NCBI RefSeq assembly: GCF_001544795.2
Contig: NZ_FCOI02000025.1
Span: forward strand, 41,532-105,531
Origin: Caballeronia temeraria
GTDB taxonomy: Bacteria; Pseudomonadota; Gammaproteobacteria; Burkholderiales; Burkholderiaceae
Length of the DNA stretch: 64,000 nucleotides
Direction: 5' to 3'
In this document: piece after piece, positions 35,382 to 43,937 of the stretch
Layout of the letters: each line of letters begins with the position of its first letter
Numbering within the stretch: position 1 is the stretch's first letter
Program-made: the position numbers and the translations under genes
Notes under the pieces: model-generated
Told to the model about the DNA's origin: nothing
Databases searched by the model: none
The model's input: the letters and a program-made list of their open reading frames with translations, nothing else

Positions 35382-36777
35382 TTTCGCATCCGAAGCCGTC
35401 GATGTCGTCGTGATCGGCGCCGGTCCCGCCGGCATGAGCGCGGCGACGCGCGCCGCCCGCGCGGGCCTCAAAACCGTGCTGATCGACGAGCAGGACGCCG
35501 TCGGCGGGCAGATTTATCGCGCGATCGGCAAGGCGGACGCGCGCCGCAAGGAGATTCTCGGGCCGGATTATGCGGCGGGTTCCGCGATCGCGTCGGCGTT
35601 CGCCGCATCGGGTGCGCGCCACGTGACGAACGCGAGCGTCTGGCAAGTGACGCGAGAGCGCGGCGTCAACTTTCTGAAGGACGGCAGGATCGGCTCGTTC
35701 GATGCGCAGCGCGTGATTCTCGCGAGCGGCGCGCTGGAGCGGCCCTTCCCGATTCCTGGCTGGACGCTGCCGGGCGTGCTGACGGCGGGCGCCGCGCAAA
35801 TCCTGTTGAAGAGCGCGGGCGAAGTGCCCGCCGCGCCGCCGATTCTCGCGGGCTGCGGGCCGCTGCTCTATCTGCTCGGCTGGCAATATGTGCGCGCGGG
35901 CGTGCCAATCCGTGCGCTCGTCGATACGACGCGTCACGAAGATCGCTGGCGCGCGAAGCGTCACTTGCTGTCGGCGCTGCGCGCGTGGCCGTTTCTATCG
36001 AAGGGACTGCAGTTGATCCGCACGTTGCGCGAAGCGGGCGTGCCGATCTTCGAAGCCGCCGACGATCTGCGCGTGGAAGCGCGCATCGGCACGGATCACG
36101 TCGAGCGTGCGGCCGCGTTGAGTTTCACGACGCAAGGCGCCGCGCATCGAATAGAAGCTGATGTGATCCTGCTGCATCAGGGCGTCGTGCCGAATACGCA
36201 GTTCACGCAGGCGTTGCGCGCGACGCATCGCTGGGACGACGCGCAATTGTGCTTCACGCCAGCGACCGATACATGGGGCGAACTGGATGTTCCCGGCATC
36301 TTCGTCGCGGGCGATGGCGCGGGCATCGGCGGCGCGCAGGCGGCCGCGTTGCAGGGCACGCTCGCGGGACTCGCGGCTGCGGCGCAACTCGGCGCGATCG
36401 ATCAGACCAAGCGCGATGCCGAAGCCGCCCCGCTGCGCCGCGCGCTTGCCGACGTCATGCGCATCCGGCCGTTTCTCGACAGCCTGTATCGTCCGCGCGA
36501 CGTCAATCGCATTCCGCGCAACGAAACCATCGTGTGCCGCTGCGAGGAAGTCACGGCGGGTGAATTGCGCCAGTTCGTCGAACTGGGTTGCGTCGGGCCG
36601 AATCAGGCGAAATCGTTCGGACGTTGCGGCATGGGACCGTGCCAGGGGCGCATGTGCGGTCTCACGGTGACGGAAGTCATCGCCGATGCGCGCCGCGTCT
36701 CACCTGCCGATGTCGGCTATTACCGCATTCGTCCGCCGATCAAACCGCTCACGCTCGGAGCACTCGCCGGTGAATGA
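35371..36777 (+). CDS. NAD(P)/FAD-dependent subunit with C-terminal 2Fe-2S domain (HcnB/OoxA-like)
   Basis: The 468-residue protein has an N-terminal FAD motif VVIGAGPAGMSAATRAARAG, a second dinucleotide region around residue 160 (ILAGCGPLLYLLGW), the GIFVAGDGAGIGGAQAAALQGTLAG block and a C-terminal BFD-like cluster domain with CRCEEVTAGEL and GRCGMGPCQGRMC. It matches HcnB and the A subunit of octopine/nopaline oxidases. It should relay electrons from the catalytic flavin subunits. The next gene starts within its final codons. Confidence 0.9.
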   Translation: MAADFASEAVDVVVIGAGPAGMSAATRAARAGLKTVLIDEQDAVGGQIYRAIGKADARRKEILGPDYAAGSAIASAFAASGARHVTNASVWQVTRERGVNFLKDGRIGSFDAQRVILASGALERPFPIPGWTLPGVLTAGAAQILLKSAGEVPAAPPILAGCGPLLYLLGWQYVRAGVPIRALVDTTRHEDRWRAKRHLLSALRAWPFLSKGLQLIRTLREAGVPIFEAADDLRVEARIGTDHVERAAALSFTTQGAAHRIEADVILLHQGVVPNTQFTQALRATHRWDDAQLCFTPATDTWGELDVPGIFVAGDGAGIGGAQAAALQGTLAGLAAAAQLGAIDQTKRDAEAAPLRRALADVMRIRPFLDSLYRPRDVNRIPRNETIVCRCEEVTAGELRQFVELGCVGPNQAKSFGRCGMGPCQGRMCGLTVTEVIADARRVSPADVGYYRIRPPIKPLTLGALAGE

Positions 36778-37942
36778 CGCAAGCGACATTCAGGAAGCGG
36801 ACGTGCTCGTCGTCGGCGGCGGATTGCACGGCACGAGCAGCGCGTTTCATATGACGAAGCGCGGCGTGAAGGTGATCGTGCTCGAAGCGGATTACGTCGC
36901 GCGTCATTCTTCAGGCGTGAACGCGGGCGGCGTGCGCACGCTCGGGCGTCCCGTGCCCGAGATTCCGCTCGCGTTGATGTCGCGTGAAATATGGCACAGC
37001 ATGACAGATTTGATCGGCGAGGATGGCGGGTTCGTGGCATCGGGCCAGTTGAAGATCGCCGAAACCGACGACGAGCTCGACGCCTGCCGTCAGCGTGTCG
37101 CGCTGCTCGAATCGCACGGCTTCACACACGAGAAAGTGATCGACCGGGAAACCGTGCTCGAACTCGAACCGGCGCTCGCGCGGCACGTGACGGGCGGCAT
37201 CTGGGCCGAGCGCGACGGCTACGCATTGCCGTTCAAAACGACGACCGCGTTCCGCCTCGCCGCGCAGAAACTCGGCGCACGTTTTCTGGAAGGCACGCCG
37301 GTGCGCCGCATCGAACAGCGTGGCACGCGCTGGTTCGCGTACACGCCGCGCGGCACGTTCAGCGCGGAGAAGCTGCTCGTCACGGCGGGCGCGTGGTCGG
37401 GCGAACTCGCGAAGCAGGCGGGCGAAGCCGTGCCCGTGCATCCGGAAGGCCTGATGCTGATGGTCACACATCGCGTCGCGCCCTTCTGCCGCGCGACGCT
37501 CGGCGCAACCGGACGGCCGCTCTCGTTCAAGCAGTTCGATAACGGCACCGTGGTGATCGGCGGCAAGCTGATCGGCATCGCGGATCTCGCGAATCGTCAT
37601 GGCGAAGTGGATTTCGTTCGTCTCGTGAAGAGCGCGCGCACGGTCACCGATCTCTTTCCGCATCTGAAGCATCTCGGCGTGAATCGCGCGTGGGCGGGCG
37701 TCGAAGCCTTCACGGAAGACGAATTGCCTGTGATCTCCGCGAGCCGCACGGCGTCGAATCTGTATTACTCGTTCGGCTATTGCGGCAGCGGCTTTCAGCT
37801 CGGGCCGGGCTGCGGCAAGCTGGTCTCCGAATTGATGCTCGATGGCGCGCCGTCCATTTCGCTCGACGCATTCGCGATCGATCGCTTCGGGCGCGATGCC
37901 GCTTCAGCGCAGGCCGACGCAACACAACTCATCACTCACTGA
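36770..37942 (+). CDS. FAD-dependent amino-acid/opine oxidoreductase, catalytic subunit 2
   Basis: The chosen GTG at 36770 has a GGAG site ten bases before it and overlaps the preceding stop, giving 390 residues. It opens with ADVLVVGGGLHGTSSAFHMTKRGVKV and has the VARHSSGVNAGGVRT FAD-contact block, KLLVTAGAWSGELAKQAG, and the C-terminal YSFGYCGSGFQLGPGCGKL. It is a second DAO-fold catalytic subunit, clearly different from the one at 33884. The two may oxidise different stereoisomers or successive intermediates using the shared electron-transfer pair. Confidence 0.87.
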   Translation: MNDASDIQEADVLVVGGGLHGTSSAFHMTKRGVKVIVLEADYVARHSSGVNAGGVRTLGRPVPEIPLALMSREIWHSMTDLIGEDGGFVASGQLKIAETDDELDACRQRVALLESHGFTHEKVIDRETVLELEPALARHVTGGIWAERDGYALPFKTTTAFRLAAQKLGARFLEGTPVRRIEQRGTRWFAYTPRGTFSAEKLLVTAGAWSGELAKQAGEAVPVHPEGLMLMVTHRVAPFCRATLGATGRPLSFKQFDNGTVVIGGKLIGIADLANRHGEVDFVRLVKSARTVTDLFPHLKHLGVNRAWAGVEAFTEDELPVISASRTASNLYYSFGYCGSGFQLGPGCGKLVSELMLDGAPSISLDAFAIDRFGRDAASAQADATQLITH

Positions 37943-38022
37943 GTGCACTTTTCTTCGCCGCGCGCGTGCATGAGCGCTCGCGTTGGCTTCGTTCGTCTCG
38001 ACTTTTTATCGGAGAAAGATTC

Positions 38023-38376
38023 ATGAGCGATATCGTTCGCATCGACACCAATCAGCGCATGAGCCGCGTCGTCAAGGCAGCGGGCCTCGTGTTCATCGGC
38101 GGGCAGACATCCGCCGATCTCACGCCCGACGTGAAACTGCAAACCGCGAAAGTGCTCGAGAAAATCGACGGCTTTCTCGACAAAGCAGGCATCGACAAGA
38201 CGCGTCTCGTTTCGGCGCAAGTGTGGCTCGCGGATATCGCGCGCGACTTTGCAGGCATGAACGAAGTGTGGGACGCATGGGTGCCCGAAGGCTGCGCGCC
38301 GACGCGCGCGACGGTGCAGGCGCAACTCGCATCGAATGAACTGCTCGTCGAAATCGCCGTGGTGGCGCTCGCCTGA
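38023..38376 (+). CDS. RidA-family imine/enamine deaminase
   Basis: The ATG at 38023 follows a GGAG site and gives 117 residues. The RidA/YjgF signatures are present: SRVVKAAGLVFIGGQTSADL, the VLEKIDGFLDKAGIDKTRLVSAQVWL helix and the catalytic Arg in APTRATVQAQLAS. RidA proteins hydrolyse reactive 2-imino acids made by flavin oxidases or PLP enzymes to 2-oxo acids and ammonia. Being last in this oxidase operon, it most likely clears the imine product of the FAD subunits. Confidence 0.9.
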   Translation: MSDIVRIDTNQRMSRVVKAAGLVFIGGQTSADLTPDVKLQTAKVLEKIDGFLDKAGIDKTRLVSAQVWLADIARDFAGMNEVWDAWVPEGCAPTRATVQAQLASNELLVEIAVVALA

Positions 38377-38395
38377 AGCGAACACGTGTGAAAAA

Positions 38396-38427
38396 AGCGT
38401 CGTGCCGGCTAGCCTCGGCACGACGCT
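38396..38427 (-). terminator. Hairpin terminator between the ridA gene and the DUF1328 gene
   Basis: The 12-base arms AGCGTCGTGCCG (38396-38407) and CGGCACGACGCT (38416-38427) are perfect inverses around an 8-base loop. On the minus strand a run of T follows (TTTTTCACACG), so it terminates the small membrane-protein gene. On the plus strand it may also help end the oxidase operon. Confidence 0.75.
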
Positions 38428-38442
38428 CTTGCTGCATGGCCG

Positions 38443-38604
38443 TCAACGTCGCATGAGACCCATCACGAGCGTCACGAGGAATATCACGAGGAATATGAAG
38501 AACAATATCTTCGCGATGCCCGCCGCGCCCGCCGCGATGCCGCCGAAACCGAGCGCCGCGGCGATGATCGCTATGATGAAAAAGACCAACGCGTAATACA
38601 GCAT
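38443..38604 (-). CDS. DUF1328 (UPF0391) small membrane protein
   Basis: This 53-residue protein begins MLYYALVFFIIAIIAAALGFGG and continues with IAAGAAGIAKILFFIF, the standard two-helix DUF1328 sequence (YtjA type). Its function is unknown; the family is often stress induced in proteobacteria. The ATG at 38604 has a GGGAG ribosome site, and a strong terminator follows the stop codon. Confidence 0.9.
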   Translation of the reverse strand: MLYYALVFFIIAIIAAALGFGGIAAGAAGIAKILFFIFLVIFLVTLVMGLMRR

Positions 38605-39120
38605 GATGTTATCTCCCTCTCTCGTTCAGGTACGCCGCGCGCCCCATGTGCGCGGAGTTCAATAGCGTAAGCAAGCAGTATTCCTTACCGGGTGGAGCAT
38701 AGATTTTTCCCGTGATATCCTAGGCTTCGTCCTGCATACACCATCAAAACCCGCATCACGCCGCGAGCGCGGATCATCCGTTTTTTACATTGCCGTCAAG
38801 AACACTCGTCACCTGCCGTTAATCAGAATAAAGGCGATATGAAACTTGAAAGGCGTGTTGAACGCTCGTTCGCGCGCTGCTCCGCGTTAGCGAATGGTCA
38901 TGCATTACGGGCACCATTGCAGCGGAGCACCCCTTCAAAATAGGGCCATGCTCGCATGGTTGACGATCTGCGGTTTAAGGTCGATCGCTTCGCCATCTTG
39001 AGCATCAAGATTTGCGCGCGGGCATCCCACCACCGAAGCACGATAGAGACGCGTCCGGATGCCATTCATCCGACGATAGATTCAGGGCGCCGCGCTGATG
39101 GCCCCATTGGGAAAGAATTG
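38605..39120. other. Long intergenic region upstream of the FtsH-like gene, with nested inverted repeats
   Basis: About 515 bases without a supported gene. At 38878-38929 there is a two-layer inverted repeat: TGCTCCGC/GCGGAGCA outside and AATGGT/ACCATT inside. This could fold in an RNA leader or be a protein-binding region. A promoter for the DUF1328 gene must also lie at the left end. Confidence 0.45.
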
Positions 39121-41040
39121 ATGAAACCGGCAAGGAATTCGCTGCGGTCACGCGTTGGCCGATATATCGCATATGGTGTGATCGCGGCGGCCATCGTCGC
39201 GGGCGTGGGCGTCCTGCACTGGCGCAATGAGATGCAGGCCGCGCAATCGCAGCCCGCGACGCTGACGGGCGTCGCCAGTCAGATGCGCCACGACACGTCG
39301 CCGTGGACGCATCGTGAGAAGGATGCATCGGAAATGCTGACCGATATTCGCGAGAAGAACGTCGCGACGATCGGCGTCAGTCCGGACGCGATTCTCGTCT
39401 CCACGATGAAGGGCGAGAAGTACTATGTGGCCGACCACAAGAGCGCGTTTTCCAATGCGCTGCTGCTCGGCGACATGAAGCCCGGCGCGAGCGCGCCCTA
39501 TCAGTTGGTGTGGCTGCCCGATGCCAACGTGCGCACGGGTCTCGCGCGCTGGAGCGAGATGTTCGACCGCTCGCGCGATGCGTTGAGTCTCCTGCTTCCG
39601 CTGCTCATGGTCGGCGGCCTTCTCTGGTTCATGCGACGTGAAATGCGCGGCGGCGCGCAACTGCTCGCGCAATCGCCGACGCTGCGTTTCGATGACGTCA
39701 TCGGCGCGGGCGAAGCGAAAGCCGCGCTCAACGACGTGCGTGCATGGCTCACCGAGCCTGCACAATTTACCGGCATGGGCGTGCGTGCGCCGTGCGGCAT
39801 TCTGATGACGGGCGGGCCGGGCGTCGGCAAGACGCGGCTCGCGCAGGCGCTGGCGGGCGAATGCGGCGCGAACTTCATCGCGATCACGGGCAGCTATTTC
39901 AGCGCGAAGTATTACGGCGTCGGCATTCAGAAAGTGAAGCATCTGTTCGAGCTCGCGCGCAAGAATGCGCCGACCGTGATCTTCATCGACGAAGCCGATG
40001 GCCTCGGCAAGCGCACCGATACCGGCGGCGGTCCGGTCGAAGCGGAAAGCAATCGCATCCTCAATCAGCTGCTCGCGGAGATGGACGGCTTCGCATCGAA
40101 CGAAGGCGTGATCATCGTCGCGGCGACGAATCATCCGGACAATCTCGACGAAGCGTTGCGCCGTCCCGGCCGTTTCGATCGCACGGTGCAAGTGCGGCTG
40201 CCCGGCGTCGAAGATCGCGCGGAGATTCTGCGCTTCTACGCGGCCAATCTGAAGACGAAACACGACGATATCGACTTCGATCAACTCGCGCGTCTCACGA
40301 CGGGCCTGTCGCCGGCCACGCTCTCGATGATCGTCAATCAGGCGGGACTCGTCGCGCGCAAGGCGGGCAAACGCGAAGTGTCGGCCGCGCACTTCCTCGA
40401 AGCGATCAAGATCGCGCGCATCGGCGATGTCAACGGCGCGGAGCGTGCGCTGTCGGATGACGAACGCACACGCATCGCGGTGCATGAAGCGGGTCACGGG
40501 CTCGTTGCGGCGCTGCTCGGCACGGGCGTACTCGAAGAAGTGACGATCCTGCCGCGCGGCGGCGCGCTGGGTGTCGCGCTCATCACGAAGATGCAGGACA
40601 AGCATCTGTATCGCGAAAGCGAACTGCGCAACGAGATTCAGGTGCTCCTCGGCGGACGCAATGCGGAACTGCTGATGTTCGACGAAGCATCGAGCGGTGC
40701 GGCTTCGGACCTTCAGGAAGCATCGCGCATCAGCCTGGACATGGTGTCGAAGTTCGGCTTCAACGAAGAAGGCAATCTCTTCAGCCTCGCGGCATTGCCG
40801 CAGCAGTATGCGGGCTTGCAACTGAAGAATTCGATCGGCCATGCAAACGCGTTGCTGCATGACCTGAGCGATGAATGCTTTGCGCTTCTGCGTGCGAACG
40901 CGCCGGTGCTGCGCGCGATTGCCGATAAGTTGCTCGAATCGGAGACCGTGCCGGGCGAGACGGTTTATCGTCTGATCCGCGAGCACGCGGCTGCTGTCGC
41001 GAGCACGGAAGCGGTAACGAAGGAAGTGATGGCCGCGTGA
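39121..41040 (+). CDS. FtsH-like membrane AAA+ zinc protease (probable extra paralogue)
   Basis: From the ATG at 39121 the protein is 639 residues, normal for FtsH. It has an N-terminal membrane helix, a periplasmic domain, a second helix near residue 160, then an AAA domain (Walker A GGPGVGKT, Walker B VIFIDEAD, arginine-finger region RRPGRFDRTVQVRLPG) and an M41 protease domain with HEAGH and the third zinc ligand in SGAASDLQEA. The pore loop reads KYYGVG rather than the usual MFVGVG, and the sequence around HEAGH is divergent, so this is probably a second, specialised FtsH rather than the housekeeping one. It stands alone. Confidence 0.87.
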   Translation: MKPARNSLRSRVGRYIAYGVIAAAIVAGVGVLHWRNEMQAAQSQPATLTGVASQMRHDTSPWTHREKDASEMLTDIREKNVATIGVSPDAILVSTMKGEKYYVADHKSAFSNALLLGDMKPGASAPYQLVWLPDANVRTGLARWSEMFDRSRDALSLLLPLLMVGGLLWFMRREMRGGAQLLAQSPTLRFDDVIGAGEAKAALNDVRAWLTEPAQFTGMGVRAPCGILMTGGPGVGKTRLAQALAGECGANFIAITGSYFSAKYYGVGIQKVKHLFELARKNAPTVIFIDEADGLGKRTDTGGGPVEAESNRILNQLLAEMDGFASNEGVIIVAATNHPDNLDEALRRPGRFDRTVQVRLPGVEDRAEILRFYAANLKTKHDDIDFDQLARLTTGLSPATLSMIVNQAGLVARKAGKREVSAAHFLEAIKIARIGDVNGAERALSDDERTRIAVHEAGHGLVAALLGTGVLEEVTILPRGGALGVALITKMQDKHLYRESELRNEIQVLLGGRNAELLMFDEASSGAASDLQEASRISLDMVSKFGFNEEGNLFSLAALPQQYAGLQLKNSIGHANALLHDLSDECFALLRANAPVLRAIADKLLESETVPGETVYRLIREHAAAVASTEAVTKEVMAA

Positions 41041-41140
41041 GCGGCGCTTACTTCGCCGTTGGGTTGCCGCCGAGATATCGCAGGGATCGGGTGCCGAGCG
41101 CGAGCCTCGAATACTTTATCGAGTGCATTCGACGCACGGC

Positions 41141-43375
41141 CTAGGTTCGCACGGCCTGCCGCAAATCGAACGGCGTCTCGCGCAAGCGCTTGCCCGTCAG
41201 CGTGAACACCGCATTGGCGATAGCGGGCGCAACAGAAGGACTCGACAACTCGCCGACACCGCCCGGCTTCGCGGGATCGCCCTGCACGATCTGTATGTCG
41301 ATGTCGGGCATGTCGGCCATGCGCATCACGCGATACGAATCGAAATTGGTCTGCTGAACCTGACCATGCCTTATGTCGATGCGATCGGCGAGCGCGTGTC
41401 CGAGTCCCCAAATCAATCCGCCGTACAACTGCTCTTCGACGCCGGCCGGCGACACCGCGAGCCCGCAATCGGCGACGCACGTGAGCTTCTCGATCACGAT
41501 GCCATCGTCACGGCGCGTCACACGCGCGATCACCGCGACATAGCTGCTGTATGCGCGATTCGTCGCAACGCCGAGCGCGGTGCCACGAGGCAACGGCTTG
41601 CCCCAGCCTGCTCGCGCCGCGGCTTCGCGCAACACGGCGATATGCCGTGCATCCTTCATATGCGCGATGCGGAAGTCGAGCGGATCGCGATGCCCCGCAT
41701 GAGCGGCTTCATCCATGAAGGACTCGACCGCAAACACGTTCGGGATATAACTCACCGCGCGATACCAGCCGGTCGGAATGCCGGTTTCATGACGCACCCA
41801 GCCGAGATCGACATTCGGCGCGCCATAAGCGAACTCATACTTGCTGATCGCCTCCGTGGTGCTGTAGTCCATGCGATCGGGGCGATCGAAATAGCCCGGC
41901 TCCCATTGCTCGGGCGATGCCGGCATCACCGCGCGCAATTGCAGCGCGGATAGATTGCCGTGTGCATCGAGCACCGCACGTCCACGATGATGACTCGCCG
42001 AGTGATAGAAGAGCGCGCGCATTTCGTCCTCGCGGCTATTCATCAGCTTGATGGGCTTGCCGGTCTGCAACGCGAGCCACGTCACTTCGAAGAGCCAGTA
42101 CTTCGATTCACGCGCACCGAAGCTGCCGCCCGACACGAGCTCATGCAGCACGACACGATCCGCCGCGATGCCGCCGATGACTTGCGCCGCCTCCTGCGCC
42201 GTCGATGGCACCTGCAAGCCGCCCCAATACGCAATGCCGCCGTCTTTCGCCCACGCTGTCACGTTGATGGGTTCGAGCGGATTCGCGGCCTTGTACGGCA
42301 TCGAATACGACGCCTGAATCACGCGCGGAGCACGCTTCAAGACGGATGCAGCATCGCCGTTCGTGACCGTCGGCACGACGCGCGCGGCGGAATCGTCGAG
42401 CCATGCGGCCTGGCGCGCGGCAACATCGCGGCTATCGAAGTTCTCGAAGAGACTGTCTTCCCATTCGACACGCAAAGCCGCCTGCCCTTTGTGCGCCGAC
42501 CAGTAATCATCGGCGAGCACGGCGACGCCCGCCTGATTGCCGCCGAGCACATCGGGACGTCCGGGTATCTGCAGCACTTGCCGCACACCGGGAATCGCGA
42601 GCGCCGCCTTGGCATCGACGCTGCGCACGCGCGCATCGATCACGGGCGCGCGCGTAATGACCGCGACGAGCATGCCCGGCAAGTGCACGTCGATGCTGTA
42701 TTCGAACGCGCCGCATACCTTCTGCGCGGCGTCGCGCTTCTTGCGCAGCTTGCCGATGTACTTGAACTGCGATGCGTCCTTCAACGGCACATCTTTCGGC
42801 GCAGGCAAGCTCGCCGCGCCAATGGCGAGCGATCCATAACTCGCACGCGCGCCGCTCACCTTGTCGATGACGAAGCCGTTGTCCGTCGAACATGCAGACG
42901 GCGACACCTTCCACTGCTTCGCCGCAGCCGAGATCAGCATCGCGCGCGCGGTCGCGCCCGCATGCCGCAATCGATCGTATTCGAGTGACACGCTCGTGCT
43001 TCCGCCCGTGGAAAACACCTTCCACAAGGGATGAATGTAATCGGCATAGAACGGATTCTCGGGCGTGATGACCTCGATGCGAAACGGATCGACATCCAGT
43101 TCTTCCGCAACCACCGCCGCGAGCGCAGTGCGCGTGCCGGTGCCCGAATCGTGTTTGTGGACGACGAGCTTGATCGAATCGTCGGGCAGCACGCGCACCC
43201 ATGCGTTCGGCTCGAATTCGCCGTCGCGCGGATGCGGATCGCCGTTCTTCGCATACGCCTCGGGCAACTTGAATCCGATGGCCAGTCCCGCTGCGAGCAA
43301 CGCGGAACTCTGCTTCATGAAGCGGCGGCGCGCGGCGCCATGCGCGCTCGTCGGGATGTGATCGTCGATACGCAT
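41141..43375 (-). CDS. Molybdenum hydroxylase large subunit, isoquinoline 1-oxidoreductase beta type
   Basis: The 744-residue protein starts with a twin-arginine signal (AARRRFMKQSSALLAAGLAIGF), as in periplasmic aldehyde oxidase/IorB enzymes. Molybdopterin-binding blocks are visible: VHKHDSGTGTRTALAAVVAEEL, GGSFGARESKYWLFEV, NSREDEMR and the C-terminal GLIWGLGHALADR and GVGELSSPSVAPAIANAV. It would hydroxylate an N-heterocycle or oxidise an aldehyde with the 2Fe-2S subunit encoded just upstream. The two genes adjoin without spacing. Cytochrome-domain subunits, sometimes present, are not seen. Confidence 0.9.
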   Translation of the reverse strand: MRIDDHIPTSAHGAARRRFMKQSSALLAAGLAIGFKLPEAYAKNGDPHPRDGEFEPNAWVRVLPDDSIKLVVHKHDSGTGTRTALAAVVAEELDVDPFRIEVITPENPFYADYIHPLWKVFSTGGSTSVSLEYDRLRHAGATARAMLISAAAKQWKVSPSACSTDNGFVIDKVSGARASYGSLAIGAASLPAPKDVPLKDASQFKYIGKLRKKRDAAQKVCGAFEYSIDVHLPGMLVAVITRAPVIDARVRSVDAKAALAIPGVRQVLQIPGRPDVLGGNQAGVAVLADDYWSAHKGQAALRVEWEDSLFENFDSRDVAARQAAWLDDSAARVVPTVTNGDAASVLKRAPRVIQASYSMPYKAANPLEPINVTAWAKDGGIAYWGGLQVPSTAQEAAQVIGGIAADRVVLHELVSGGSFGARESKYWLFEVTWLALQTGKPIKLMNSREDEMRALFYHSASHHRGRAVLDAHGNLSALQLRAVMPASPEQWEPGYFDRPDRMDYSTTEAISKYEFAYGAPNVDLGWVRHETGIPTGWYRAVSYIPNVFAVESFMDEAAHAGHRDPLDFRIAHMKDARHIAVLREAAARAGWGKPLPRGTALGVATNRAYSSYVAVIARVTRRDDGIVIEKLTCVADCGLAVSPAGVEEQLYGGLIWGLGHALADRIDIRHGQVQQTNFDSYRVMRMADMPDIDIQIVQGDPAKPGGVGELSSPSVAPAIANAVFTLTGKRLRETPFDLRQAVRT

Positions 43376-43831
43376 TCAGGCCTCCGCCGCCGCACGCTTG
43401 ATGGCCTTCCGAATGCGCGCATACGTCCCGCAGCGGCAGATATTGCCGGACATCGCCGCCGTGATGGTGTCGTCGCTGATGGCCGGTTTGCTCTTCAGAA
43501 ACGCCGCTGCCTGCATCAACTGTCCCGGCTGACAATAGCCGCATTGCGGCACGTCTTCCGCGACCCATGCGCGCTGCAATGGGTGCGTGCCGTCTTTGGA
43601 AAGCCCTTCGATCGTCGTGATGTGTCTGCCCGCGACCGCCGCAATCGGCAAGAGGCACGAGCGCACCGCTTCGCCGTCCAGATGCACCGTGCATGCGCCG
43701 CAAAAGCCGCCGCCACAGCCGAATTTCGTGCCCGTCAAGCCGATGCGATCGCGCAGCACCCACAACAGCGGCATGTCTTCCGGTACATTGTCGAGCGAGT
43801 GCCGCGCGTCATTGACGATGATTTCGATCAT
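43376..43831 (-). CDS. Molybdenum hydroxylase 2Fe-2S subunit, IorA type
   Basis: The 151-residue protein carries the two cluster motifs of this family: KFGCGGGFCGACTVHLDG with RSCL for the first, and QCGYCQPGQL with GNICRCGTYARI for the second. It is the electron-transfer partner of the IorB-like subunit, whose start follows within a few bases. It lacks its own signal peptide, as expected for hitch-hiker export with the twin-arginine subunit. Confidence 0.93.
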   Translation of the reverse strand: MIEIIVNDARHSLDNVPEDMPLLWVLRDRIGLTGTKFGCGGGFCGACTVHLDGEAVRSCLLPIAAVAGRHITTIEGLSKDGTHPLQRAWVAEDVPQCGYCQPGQLMQAAAFLKSKPAISDDTITAAMSGNICRCGTYARIRKAIKRAAAEA

Positions 43832-43937
43832 GCGCTGTCTCCTGAATGTCGTTCGTGCTTGCGGTCATTATCGGAATCCGCGATACAGGAACGCCAGCGA
43901 CGATTTCTTTGATCATCCGTAAGCCCGGCTAACACCC

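Noticed and set aside
28940..38376. Reading the oxidase operon as a true hydrogen cyanide synthase
   Set aside because: The linked ABC importer, second FAD subunit, RidA and OccR-like regulator suit opine or amino-acid catabolism better than cyanide production.
38846..38900. Possible heat-shock sigma-32 promoter upstream of the FtsH-like gene, from a CTTGAAA sequence
   Set aside because: No matching CCCCAT-like -10 element was found at proper spacing.
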